The notes under the pieces: model-generated
Database searches by the model: none
Told to the model about the DNA's origin: nothing
What the model saw: only the letters and a program-made list of their open reading frames with translations
Shown: one piece after another, positions 22,536 to 35,268 of the stretch
Position numbering within the stretch: position 1 is the stretch's first letter
How the letters are laid out: every line of letters begins with the position of its first letter
NCBI GenBank assembly: GCA_921293015.1
Contig: OV121081.1
Span: 29,391,158-29,455,157 of the forward strand
Direction of reading: 5' to 3'
DNA length: 64,000 nucleotides
Source of the DNA: Phorcus lineatus
Taxonomy: Eukaryota > Mollusca > Gastropoda > Trochida > Trochidae
Program-made: the position numbers and the translations under genes

Positions 22536-25500
22536 CTGGAAGAGAAATACATATCAGTAATTTATTGCATTGTCAATGGTTCACAACAGCGTTGTTCAAA
22601 CAGAGACTCCTTATGAAATTGTCTACCCTTTTGGCTTGGTGTGCCTTAAAATTTTGAGAAGTAGAATTCTTTAACCAGGGTCGCATCAGCTCAGAATAAG
22701 CCAAAATGACCTCCTTATGTGTTCAGATGAACTACACTTCAATAAGACCTCTCAGGATTATCGTATATAGATATATACATGATCTAGGAGTGACCCACCT
22801 GAGTCTGAGTATCTGCGAAGTGTTCCTGCTATTGGTTGTATCATACCGCCTCTTCGCCGCACCAGCTTGGGCATGGCAGCAGCAAAGTTTGAGGACATGT
22901 CATGGGAACTGACACTATTCAGGTCCATCTTCATACCTGCAACAAGAAAATCTCATGTTAATCTGTCATGGTGTTTTGCTAATTGATTCAAGTGACAATA
23001 ACAATGTTGTCTTAATAATTTTGATAGAAAATCAGACTGCTGCTGACACATTAAGTAAACTTAAATTTTTAAACATATCTTTAGCAAAAACTAAACTTTT
23101 GGTTGATAGTGCTTAATAGGCCATATAACTACTGTACATGTCAATGAGACTACGAGTTTTGGTTGGTTTTCGAACATGCTAAGAGTTTGCTTGGTAAGGG
23201 TTATCGCAGAAAAGATTTATCATTTAACTATTTGAATATAATTTGTGTCACTTGAATTCATCACATAGGTTATTTTTGCAACCACAGCATAAAATGCATT
23301 ATTCACCAAGTGGATCATCATGTGTCGAATGAAAGCTGATGGACATGCGCCCATTGTTGATGTTTTTTCTTTTCTCGAAAGCCTGTGCAATCATCTTGTG
23401 CTTCTTCAGCTTCACAGGCTTGTTGGACGGTTTGCGGAATACTCTGAAGATGGAAAAATCAATTCACATTTAAGCTTTATAGATTTTAGAGTTTTTCAAA
23501 CAAATACATTTGATGAAAAGATCATACAAAACTATGAGAATAATAAGGATTGTTTTAACAAAGTGCTAAATATCCTCTTTTTGAACTCGAGGAACTCAGT
23601 GCTACATTACCTTGGTCAAGAACAAGCTGAATGTTAGATAACTCTCAATAATATGTCTGTGTGGGGCAGAGAATCACCCTTCTTTCTCTGTGTTTACCTA
23701 ATGATGAGTTCACCCATCCATCTGGTGAGCTGTCCCCATCGATGCTGAACTAGCCTGATAGTGGTCAACTGAACTTAGTATCATATCAGATTGAATGGTA
23801 TATTCCATAAATGAGCAATTGTATGTGGTAAAGGAACAGTAAACATTATTATACAAATTTTTGGACAAAATAGTCATTTGTTCCCCACACAAATGCCTCA
23901 AGGCATTTCTTCTCAAATACCTCTGTTACAAATGATTGGTTTATCGGATAGAAAACAAAATCTCAATTGGTTACAGCAGAAGTTACTTTCACATTCAGTG
24001 AAAAAAGCTCAAATTAAGCTTTAAGTTTTCGTGTTACTCTTGAGAAGATTTCTTTTCCTTAACCAATTATTTGTGCACATGTTTCTTAAAGAGCCTGACC
24101 TATCGGCATCTGGTCAGCCATCTTGTTTTGAATGGAAGGACATAAAAAAAATTGCTGTACTCAAGGTAATTTTACAACAACATAATAAGAATATATTTCT
24201 TTTATGGAATGCAATAAGTTCACATTTATAAATGACTTATGATGGTAGAATATGTGCACATTTAAAAATGATTTATGATATGACTAATCAACAATGACGA
24301 GTAATGTTGTAGGAAGACTTTTTACACTTGTGACGCCAATTAATGGCAAAATAATTTTTTTTATGAGTATGGACACTATTTTATCTAGTAACAGTAGTTG
24401 TCAATTCTAAATCATCCAAAATGTTACCCTCAGTAAAATGTTTCAACTGGGTTATGTTATTATCAAGAACAAATAACGTATATGTATAAACTCCTTGAAT
24501 TTCCTTTCCACCAAAAAAATCCCTTAAAAGTATTTTTAAACAACAGAAGTCACTTGGAGATGTAAATCAAAATTGGATTGGTAACCATGTTGCAAATTTT
24601 TTGGTATTTTTATTGGTGAATAGCTCAAATACATGTATTATCCACTTGTAAGAGATGTTAAGTGGGAAGATTTGACTTGAGTAACCTCTTTGGGAAAATA
24701 TGGCTAGTTTAAACCTTGCTGCACTGTGACAAAATATATGGTTTGAGCACAGAACCCTCATAGGCAATTGGTAGAAACCCCCCAGATATTTCTTAAATGA
24801 CAATCATGTAAAGGAGCATTTCCTGACGACCTGAAACAGAATTTTTGACAAAATGCAGCAAGGCAGAAACCAGTGCTTGAGACTTTGGCACTATAAAAGA
24901 CTCACTTCCTGAGGAACCTCTCCCAAGCGTTGAAGGTGGCTTTGTTCCAAGACCAGGAACTCATAGCTATGCCTGCCCCGAAGAAGGCGAAGATGTGGAT
25001 CTCCAGGGCAACCACACTGGGTCTATGGGCAACCTCACATGACCTGCTGTCTGTCTTGTTGATTGAGCTTGTGATCGTCACATTAGCCTTGCAGCTGGAA
25101 CACCATATTAACATGAGCGTGATTATGTCAAATCAAGTATAATACATAGGACATTTTAAAGATCATGTCCATCTTTAGAAAGTCTGACAAAGTCATCACC
25201 CAGTATGTCAGTAGATTTGATGTAGGACCATAAAATTTAGATTGCTTGCCTATCATATTATAGGTTATTGAAGCTATAAGGCAATGTTAAACAATTTTTT
25301 TTTTTCAAATTTTTGTATTTTTTTACAATAATGGATATTTGACATAATGAAGAGTTGATGGGTCATATTCCTGTAAGTGTCAAAATAATCTTGGCCTAGA
25401 TTTTTGAAGCTCTCTTAGTGCTAAGATAGTCGTAAGCGATGTTAATTTTTGGTACGTACGACTATCTAAACACTAAGACAGTTTTGAAAATCTGAAACCT

Positions 25501-28500
25501 GGACTTTAAGGGCCTTATTTACCGGGTACATCCAATTTAAAATGTACAATTATGTAAAGGAAGAGATATTATGGAGTAGATAATTTGATGTAAACTTCAT
25601 TTCTATCTCAAGATAACATTAATATCAAAATAATTTGAATTTTGTATTACTCAACATTCTACCGCAAGTTGAACTCAACTCACTGTAACAAAGTTCCTTA
25701 GTCTTCCCCTAGCTGACAATGACAACATTAAGCTAAATTCAATATTGGAAAGCTGTATAAAAGTTTCTACCGTGTTCAAAGGAATAAAAGTTTTTGATAT
25801 TAACTCTATCGGAATTCGAATGTATTCTATCAGGGGCTATCCTCTCCACAAATGTCTGAAAGCCCCCTCCTTGCTCGCACGTTCTGACGTTATCTTAACT
25901 AGCCAATCACAATGACAGCGGCAAAAGTTTTTGGTATCAGTATCTAGGGGCAAGTAACTCCCGTGTACCATTTGTTAACCTTTATTGTTGCTATCGTTAT
26001 TTTAAATGGGATTATGTGATTGGTCTGCTAATGCCTAGGTTTTGTCTGTGTGCTAAACTGGTGTAAGAACGTGCGAGCAAGGAGGATGCTTTCAGACCGT
26101 TGTGGAGAGGAAAGCACCTGGTAGAAGACGTTCAAATCCCGCTATAGTCAATATTAAAAAACTTTTATTCCTCGGAACACGGTAGATTATAATCAGACTG
26201 GTTTGACCTAAGCCTCTTTTCACAAAGCCCAAGGGTGATTGTAAGTCACTAGTGCAATGTTAAAGAATGAGAATTAAGGTTAACCTTAGTAAAGTTGCCT
26301 TGTGAATGAAGGCCTAGATCCACATCAAACTACAGTCAACCTACCTAAGACAAGGCACATGACAATGAATGAGACCGGGTCTACACCTACTACATATAGT
26401 CCCTGAAGCTGTTCCTCCATTTCTCCTCATTGGCGAAGGTGTACACATGCACGGAGAACGTGATCAGCACAAACAGGAACGCCAGCAGAGCAAACAGTCC
26501 TATACATGAATAAACAAAACTAATTTCACAAGAGAGTTACTCATGGCCCTTGGTGGGTCACCGTCGGTCATCAAGGGCTTAATTAATGTTCTGTCCCTTT
26601 CAACCAATCAAATCGTTAATTTACCTGGGAGGTCATCTCAAAATACTACCCCTCATGTCTTCTTATGGCCCTTGGTGGGTCACCGTCGGTCATCAAGGGC
26701 TTAATTAATGTTCTGTCCCTTTCAACCAATCAAATCGTTAATTTACCTGGGAGGTCATCTCAAAATACTACCCCTCATGTCTTCTTATGGAACACCAATC
26801 CAATGATGATTGAAATGTGTAATGTTGAGATTTAAACAGCCTTTTCGAGAGCATTCTCAGCAACTTGAATTAAAATTTTCTAAGAGCTGGATTTAGAAGC
26901 CAATTTCCCCAACATAATACTAAAGCATGTTGTGACACAACTCTGGGAGCTGATTTGCTTTATCTAGCTTGCATTTCATCAGATTACTCAAATCAAGGGC
27001 AGGTAATGTCAGTACAGATTTATATGATGAAAACATATGTGTGTGATAATGGGAAGAGCATTGGAACATTCAGCCCTGTATAACTGACGATGTGGGTTGC
27101 TTTAAATTTTTCCCAACAAGTGCCATTCTACAGCACTAGCATGTTCAAGGCTTACTGCATTGAGCTTTTATTCCTGGTTAAAGTGCAGTTACCTGATGAG
27201 CTTTTTACTAGCAGCATCAAGGTGAGTTCTGTTTAGACTATCAAGATCTGCCACAGTAAAGGCGATGAAGTGCACAAGGCTTAAATTAGCTAGTGTTGAG
27301 AGTGGTGCAAGTTATGACTTACGGATGAAATTGGTGGATTTGATTCTGATATTTTCAACATTTCCAAAACATCATCCTATTGGTAGCTTTATTTCAGGAG
27401 ATATAAAAGTTAAAATTTTAATTGATGAAATTAGTTATTATCAAACTGAGGAGAATATTTTGTTCTTGGAAAAAATCTGAACAAACATATTATCTAAGTG
27501 TTTTCTATTCATATCATTAACCGATTTGCCAAAATGTCCTAAAGGCAGCAAATAGTTTACCTAATCGTAGAATAGTTTCCCGAATTTTGGATGTTGCTTT
27601 AACGCTGATAAACACCGGTGCGTCTTTCCGTATCTTTATCAGGGTGATCAATCCTGAAATCAAATTTGAATAAATAAAGCTTTATAATACGTTATCAAAC
27701 AAATCATGATTGATTGGAAAAAGGCAGGCACATACTCATTTCAATTAAACAAAACAATCAACAAAAATGTAAGATTACCTTGAAGTTAACTGATTTTACT
27801 ATCACAGTTCTATTTTGATATATAGGAGGGGAGGCAACTCTGTTATATGTCCAAATGTTTTGTAATTGCTATAGAGAGAAAAACTGATTTAAGAACAGCT
27901 GAGTAAGGAATTTTCAAAGGGGCTTCACCTATTGCATTATGGAATCATCCTCATTTTATGTGTAATTTATCAAAACAATTGTAAAGGTAGGGTATCAAAC
28001 CAGACTCTTAATCTGCTACTGTCTAATAATCGGTAGCAATGATGAAATTATACCTCACATAGTATCAAACAATAACAGCTGTATCATGATTAAAATTAAT
28101 ATGTGAGAATTGAATTTTCACAAATTGTTGTGTTTTTCATTTTGAAATACCTCAATAAAGTATTACAACAATCTGTCAAATGACCCAGAAGATATTTATT
28201 CATTGCAAATTAATAAACTCATATATTAAGGGATATAAACTCACCTCTGATTAGGAAGAAGAGGCCACACACAAGCACCACAGCAATGGGACCCAGGACA
28301 AAGCCTGCCCTCACTCCATGCTTCATGTACCCCACAAAACAGATCCCACTTAGAGAGTCACCGTCGATCTTGGAAAAGATAGTAAAATAGAGACATTACC
28401 ATTGGATCTCTTAAACAACGTGCTATCACAATGGCTCTCAAATATCTATAATAAATATGATTTTTCTTGTAATTTATTTCACATTTTTGTACTATTTCTA

Positions 28501-31500
28501 AGAAGAATATTACATTGAATGTCCTTAAATTCGTCCTTGCTAAAATAATTTTCAACATATCATCCATCTGGTCCATTAAGAGATTTATATCTGCTGAAGG
28601 ATCCTAATTCCCTGATTGCCTTGTCAGTGTTGCCTCTTTAGCTCTTTAGGTAACATGTATCTTTCAGATGCTCAAAAGTCCTCTCATCAGAGCACTGACA
28701 ATACTGCCTATTTAGAAGTGTTTTCCATTGTCAAAATCATATAAGAGGCCAACAATAACACAACATTGTTGGACCCTCATGGATGTAGGTATCAGTGATA
28801 TCATATTGATAGATATCATACCTCTGATATGGCCAGACAGATGATGGAGAGGACAAGAGGCAGGAACCAGCTGATGATGTGGAAGTACGCTGTCTTATTG
28901 CTCAGGTTATCCCTAGGTGTCCCCAGTGCCTTGAATGTGATGTGCCAGGCATATGCGAGCATGACGAACCACGTGACCCCCGCCACCATTGTGTAGTAGA
29001 CCAGGAGGAACACCACTGTACAGGAAGCCGACTCCCCAGACCTGTCAAAAAATTATAACTTGTATCATCATAGATTATGCTAATCTTCTGGAACAGGATG
29101 TCTTTAAACCTAAATGAATTTAATCAACCATTTCTAAATAACTATGTTTTGTTGGCAGGTAGTTACCAAATTTTTATATTTTATTTCTACCATTTTATAT
29201 ATTGATGTTACCCTTGATCCATATGAGTTAAGGTTTTTCATATAATAAATATCACAGAAGTGCACTTGACTGCCAGTCTTGCAAGCAGACATACTGTGCA
29301 CGACCTTTTGAAGTAGTTTTGCAATTGAAAGAAGAGATTATCAAAGACGTGCATAGCGCCCCTCAACACTCTTCCTCCATTAGCCAGAAGTTACCATAAT
29401 ATCCACAAAACATATCACATCAATTCAAAAAGGGATGAAATCCTTTCTTACCCAAGTTGTGGCTCCCCAGTGCGAGCTGTCCTGTCTGAGCGACACACAA
29501 TGTCTTCCCGTGCGTTGCCGGCGAACTGTGCCAGCCAGCCGATACTTCCGATGAAGAAGCAGGCATTGATGTAGAAGAGGATGAGTGCAGGGTACTTGTT
29601 GGCATTCTTCCAGTCGATCAGAAATGTCACCTGGGGAGAGCAGAGTCAGATAAGATGCAGGTTATTGATGAATCATGTTGCCTTATTTTGTCATACGGTG
29701 CCAAGATGTAAATTTGAAATGAGACTATTATGATGTATCACTTTCTCTTTCAACATGTTTGTTATGTATCCAATCTTATCAAGTCAATTCAAAATCTTCA
29801 CTAGACATATTCTGTACTTAATATGAAGCTAGAAGTAAAATACAATCCATTGAGACAATATTGCCATATTGTCTCAATAGGATCGTTAGGCCACGCTTTC
29901 ACGATCTGCAATCGTACTGAAAATCAAAATCAAGCGAGCATTTGCCCTTATGCTCTACGTGAGGTTTTTATATATATACCGTACACAAAAATAATGTTCT
30001 ATGGTTATATTGATGAATATTTCTCATTACAGAAAACACTGGCAATGTTGACTACCAATAGAATAGGTCTTCCTGATTCTGAAATCCCTCTTAAAGAAGC
30101 ACTATTGAAGCATAAGTCTTTACCAATTCCATTCAAAACTGGAATTGTCTGGGAATTTCTTGTTTTCGAAGGACAACTTTGACACGTGCTGCCATCATAC
30201 GTCTACTATCACTACACAGACCTTGAAGATCAAGATCATAACTCAGACATCTTGGCCTCTTGACCGTTTGGCAACGACAAACGAGTTATACGTTCTATCT
30301 GATTTGTTATGATACTGGACAAATTTAACTCACCACAGTGAAGAGAGTACAGATCAGACAGAGACTGCCCCAGACAGCGACAAAGGCGTGGACTTCCGTG
30401 TGCTCTGCGTCGGTGAAGAGAGGGTTCTGGCACTGGATGCCACACCCCTCAACATCCTCGTACCAACTGCCCCTCACCGAGGTTCGGATCAGTGGGGGCT
30501 CGCATCGTCCTGTCGTGTTGAACACAACCCGCTCGTACGTCAACGACTGAAAAGTAGTTGAATCTTATGTTAGGTACTTGTAGAACTGTAGTCAGGGAAA
30601 TGCCAGAAATGATGGCATGACTGAATTACTCACAAGCTCGGGAGACATTGATACAGGTCATATTCAATATATTAGCTACAGTTGCTTCGCCAAAATAGGC
30701 TCTTTGATACTCTGACGTCGGAAGAGGTTATATAGCTACAGTTTTGCAGCATACAATATATAACCTGTATCGATGTCTTATCTCCCGTTTTTTTTCGTTT
30801 ATCTTATATCTGATTCTGTAAGAAAGGTTGCAGACACTTCCTGATATTTTATCACAACATGACCATGGATCAAAACCAGGAATGGCTGGAAGAAATTCAT
30901 TCAGCGGGTCAACTACCACAGGCACCGTTTCTTCTAAAAACATTGAACTGCGTCTGTAATGTCTTGATTGTTCATATTTTTCTATTAAAAAATAGTATAT
31001 GAATAATCAATTTTGTTCAGAGGGTACAAAAACTCTTTTTCTCAAACTATTATCCGTAGCCGAAGAATAAGATATCACGTATTAAGCGAAAACTTATTCC
31101 GTCCTCTTCATATGAACACTTCTAAATCATTGGATTTAGGGAAATGGATTCGCATTGCATAACTTTAATCGGGTCCTTAAAAACTCCCTTCATTGAATAT
31201 AAAAGACTCTTGTACTTAGTGATATTTTAATACTGCGTGAGATCACTATATTTCGTTAAGAAAACGTGACAAACTTTTAAATTAAAGGTTTAGTACATGC
31301 ACGTGTCCAGTAACCATTTGTTCTGTTATAATTTCAACATATTGAATCTTCATTCCTAAATGCTGAATAGTTTCCTCAATTTTCACGTGGTTAGTTACTG
31401 TTGGCGCTATAACTGCTTCGAATCAACCCAGCGCTTAAAGTACGTAAGCGACCAGACAGAGCAAATAATATTTAAAACTGATGTTTTTATATGCCATGAT

Positions 31501-34500
31501 GGTCACCATGGATACCATCCTCCTTATCAGATATAAAATGGTTTTTTTGTCAACTTAGTGCAATAAAGGTGTTTTCTTTTCACCGGAATATTTCTTGATT
31601 ATCATATTTTGATATTAAAACGAACAACAAATTCTAGTTACTACAAAAATAATGTCGTTAATTGTTTATGTGCTAGATGCGCACTAAAAAAAGATAGATA
31701 CCACGAAAGGGAAAACTTTATGCATATGTACTTTTGAATTGCTGGAAATTCATAAAGTTGCCCCTTGTTTAGAACCCCAACTTCTAAAATGCCTATCAAC
31801 GAAGAAAATGTAACACTATAAAGAGGAAAAAGATGTCACACATTATATTTTAAATCAGCAATATACATCTTAAACTAGTTTAATTTATTTCAAATAAAAA
31901 TTATTTGAGCCAGTGAAGATAATATCCTGAAGCATGTTCTGTAGGCATTGAATAGTCATTTATACGATTTCGTCAATACCAGCCAAATCAGGAAAGGATA
32001 ATGAGGATATATGGATTAAAGGGGCAAGGAGTATGTTGTTGGAGTACACTATTTTAAACTTTATAAATGGTGTTATTTTATCGAGAAATATTGGTTGTTT
32101 CAGAAAATCAGAATCCTAATGCTTACCAGTTCAGTATAGTGACAATAAACGGTTTAAAGTCGTTATTCGTGAACGAAAACCGCACAGTGGCGCGCGCCAA
32201 TGACACAAACGTAAATTTGGAAACTTATTTACAGCAGACACAAAGACAAATATAGGCTGACACTGTCAAGTAGGTCATTTATCTTAAATACACGTATTGG
32301 ACATAGAATTTGGACTTTTTTATAGGCCGTTTTCCGATTATCATTGAAAATAAGAAAATATCATAAGTTTCGCTTTTTAAAGAAAATGATGCAAGTTTGG
32401 GAGGCGATCTGAACTTAACTTAGGTCGTACGTTATTTTGGCTTTTTCTAAAGCATCATGTAAAATCATGAAACATACTCTGTGTCACTTTAAGTCAGCAT
32501 ACGCTTCTGTCTACCCTCAGACGACGAAGTGGCAGATCTAGGAATTACAGTGGTCGTAGCCGGCGGGGAGGTGATGATGGGGTCTTTCAAAGGGTATCCA
32601 CGCCCCCCCCCCCCCCCCCCCCCCCCTTAAATAAGTACGAAATTAAAATGACCCTCCTTTCAAGGGTAGACCCACTCCCCTACCTTTCCAAACCCCGTTT
32701 TACTTTTTCAGGCAATGTACAGTAAAGTGACAGCCTTATCTGACTCGCTCTTTGTGAGTGACAATCCTAACAATAGCACTCGACGCAATAAGGGATATTG
32801 GAATCTATGTGATCTCCAACTGCCTTTCTCTTCCAGCTCACCTCACAATCTCATTTGTTCAGGTAGAGCCTCCAGGTATACTCGTAATTTTCACCTGGGG
32901 TATATGTGCAAGGTTATGTCGCTTGAGAAAATTACATTCCTTGGAAAAGAAAAGTGGTTATTTCTGTGTCTTCAATACGGCTGTGACTATAAATCGCAGT
33001 GATCTCGCTGAACTGATGATAAATATATTGATGTTTTTTCGTATTGATGACTTAAATATTATTCATTCTCTATTACAATTATGGATTGTATAAAAATATA
33101 CACGGTTCTAAAATACCTGAATTACAACAGCACGTCATGTTTATTAGAACATTTCTGAAATATCGTAATACGTATTTTTATGCATTGTCACTTCTTACCA
33201 TGCAAATGAAAAATAATATACGATGTTAGCAATGAAAGGTATATGAATGTTTTATAAATTCTTCAAACTGATAGTACGAATATTGTCTAAATAGCAAGGA
33301 ATTTAAAGTAAAACGTTTTGTTTGAAATCTTTACAACATAAATGAAATCATACCAAAATTGGTGTCTTGTCAAAAGTTCATAGGTTTATTTCAGTGTTGA
33401 TGAAGCAAGTGTGAATCCTTTTTTTTATCCTATAATTCCATTTCAGTTGAAAAAATACTTAAATGTGATCTTGATAAATACACCGTTGTTTTCATTTTCT
33501 GCATGTTTTTAATTCTTTTTAAAAAAAGCGAAGAAGAACCAATATATTGCATGTTAACTAAAGATTCGTCTCAGTTGGTTTACACTTTAAAAAATTCAAT
33601 AATCACAGTTAAAGAATAATTTTTAAGATTTTAAGGTATTTACTTTCATCAAGGGAGAGTAACAATTCGGTCCCCCAAGTTATATGTAACAAAGAAACAT
33701 GAACTTTAAAGTACAGTTACAACAGATTTTATCCGGGAGGTTTAACAAACCCCTTTCAAAATTGATATCTGCCAGCGCGGACAGACAAAACACTAAAATG
33801 CATTGTCCCCACTCTTTGGGGGACACCGGCATGATATATGCAAGGCCACGAAGTCGATTCATGTGACACGTTCCTTCCAATCTGATAGAGTGTACTATCA
33901 TGTTCTTTAGAAAGTGTACCTCTGTTGCTTGTCAAATAGCTAGAATAATGATCACAAGATATACTTAATCCGGCACGAATGGGCAGTGTCTGTAAACTAG
34001 TTTTATATGCAATACCACCTTTCCTTGATAAAGATATTGTTTGATAACCATGTTTCATTTGAAAGCCGATTTGATATTTTTCACAATCTTTATTTCATAC
34101 TTTTGATATTATTCAGAAGTACCTTTTCATTGATATTAAACTTATCAAATGCATAGTTTAAATTCAGAGAGGCTAAAATAATTTAATTCAAAATTTTAAG
34201 AAGTTTCAATATTCTATTTTTCAAACCTGACGTTTTATCTTTACAAGTTTCAAGAAGTTACTTACTTAGTTTTTACTTTTAAGATACTTTAACACACTCA
34301 ACAAACTTTCATTAAAAAACTCCTTAAGGAAGAGTGAAATTACAGTCCATTTAAAAGGGAACTAAGGAAAAGTGTACAATAAAGTTTAGTCTTTGAAATG
34401 CTTAAATAATTAACTTTTCCTTCATTCATAATATTCTCTTCTTCAGGCTCTTCATTTCATAGTGTATGAAGTATAGACTTGCTGAATGAGGGCCTTGACT

Positions 34501-35268
34501 TTATTAAAGGTTCCTATTTAATACACGGCCATGAAGCAAGGTTGTGAAAATAGGTGTATTAAAATCATTTTAATGTTTCACAAAGTAATTTTGCCATTTT
34601 GTTTCCATTATTATGAAAACTATTGTTTTGTTTTGAACCGTTATTACGAGATTGTTAGATCATTATTATGTTTAAGATGGAGGACTTCATGAGTCTAAAA
34701 ACTTTAATCCGACACATATGCGGTTGTCCATACGCACCTTGCAGTTTTGCCGGAAGTGTGGCTGGTCGCACTGCAGGAAGGTAGGCCAGCCCCTAAAGGA
34801 GTCGACAATCTTGCAGGGTTCTCTGGTCTTCTCGCACTCCTCCCGACTTGGGTACTCCACCAGACCTGTGCCGATTGTGGAATCATTGCTACACTTTGGG
34901 AAGTATACTGAGCACAAAAACTTCTGCACCACTGCCCAACACTGTGGCACGTTTTGCAGACCATTCCAGAGTTTCAGTTTTGCGTCAGCGTCTGTTATGT
35001 TGGCCGAGTCGTCGGCAAATTGTAACGACGTGTATTGAAAGTCTAAAGGTATCCCAAAGCAAGTTGTACCCTTTCCTAAGGGAATGCAACTTGTTGAATT
35101 TACTTGGCAATTGTTACCACTAGCGATCGTTATCAAGTCTAGAAGTATCAATGTTATTGCAAAGTGCAACAAAGTTGAACGTTTTGTAAAGTTTAGCCCG
35201 ATGTTGTTCCAGCACGCTACTTGATTGGTTGTGAGTGCCATTGTTAAGTGTACAACAATGTAAAACAA
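21901..35268 (-). CDS. SMO: Smoothened, Hedgehog pathway 7-TM receptor
   Basis: Frizzled-class receptor that passes the Hedgehog signal from Patched to Gli factors at the plasma or ciliary membrane. Exons, minus strand: 35268-34738, 30546-30334, 29630-29452, 29041-28822, 28368-28245, 27653-27561, 26499-26394, 25094-24906, 23443-23307, 22936-22799, 22535-21901. All borders are GT..AG and the 2565-nt CDS is frame-perfect (854 residues; human SMO 787). Order: hydrophobic leader (about 33-50), ten-cysteine CRD (54-176), linker with [18 protein letters not shown], seven membrane helices with [29 protein letters not shown] and [10 protein letters not shown], the KATFNAW segment, then a tail of about 300 residues. 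The start could be 35268 or the next Met at 35241. Identity rests on full-length similarity in exon order. Confidence 0.97.
25392..25490. repeat. Hairpin MITE, ~100 bp
   Basis: Arms around cttagtgctaagatagtcgta and tacgactatctaaacactaa are imperfect inverted copies. It lies in the Smoothened intron between exons 7 and 8. No coding potential. Confidence 0.7.
25752..26200. mobile_element. TIR element with an inner insertion (same family as 37691)
   Basis: Its right end (cttttattcctcggaacacg, ending cagactg at 26200) matches the terminus of the 131-bp element at 37691-37821; the left end (ctaccgtgttcaaaggaata) is more diverged. The centre is interrupted by a second TIR element. Smoothened intron 7. 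Confidence 0.75.
25841..26110. mobile_element. Nested TIR element, ~270 bp
   Basis: Inverted ends: cctctccacaaatgtctgaa with ctccttgctcgcacgttct on the left, and the matching reverse copies at 26058-26110. The interior carries ccaatcacaatg and an inverted tgtgattgg. It sits inside the 25752-26200 element, so it arrived later. Confidence 0.8.
26543..26786 (+). repeat. Perfect 122-bp tandem duplication
   Basis: The segment beginning atggcccttggtgggtcacc is present twice with no difference that I can see, so it is very recent or an assembly duplication. It lies upstream (minus-strand sense) of Smoothened exon 7. Confidence 0.9.
32603..32626 (+). repeat. Poly-C tract (24 C)
   Basis: Uninterrupted C run in the first intron of Smoothened; equivalently a G24 run on the transcribed sense strand, able to form a G-quadruplex. 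Exact length is error-prone in sequencing. Confidence 0.9.
34738..35268 (-). other. SMO: Smoothened exon 1: leader and cysteine-rich sterol-binding domain
   Basis: 177 codons. The hydrophobic stretch [18 protein letters not shown] is unusually far from the first Met (about 32 residues), so translation may start later or the leader is a signal anchor. The ten CRD cysteines (54, 61, 70, 110, 119, 126, 145, 152, 167, 176) are all present, as is [13 protein letters not shown]; Trp101 aligns with a residue of the vertebrate sterol groove (alignment by eye). Confidence 0.9.

Noticed and set aside
29823-30182. 119-codon plus-strand frame
   Set aside because: It lies in a Smoothened intron, begins with a short hairpin (about 29849-29879), and shows no conserved motif; weak chance of an unrelated nested gene, not supported.
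34718-35123. Plus-strand open frames opposite Smoothened exon 1
   Set aside because: Antisense shadows; the minus strand encodes the cysteine-rich domain with conserved spacing.
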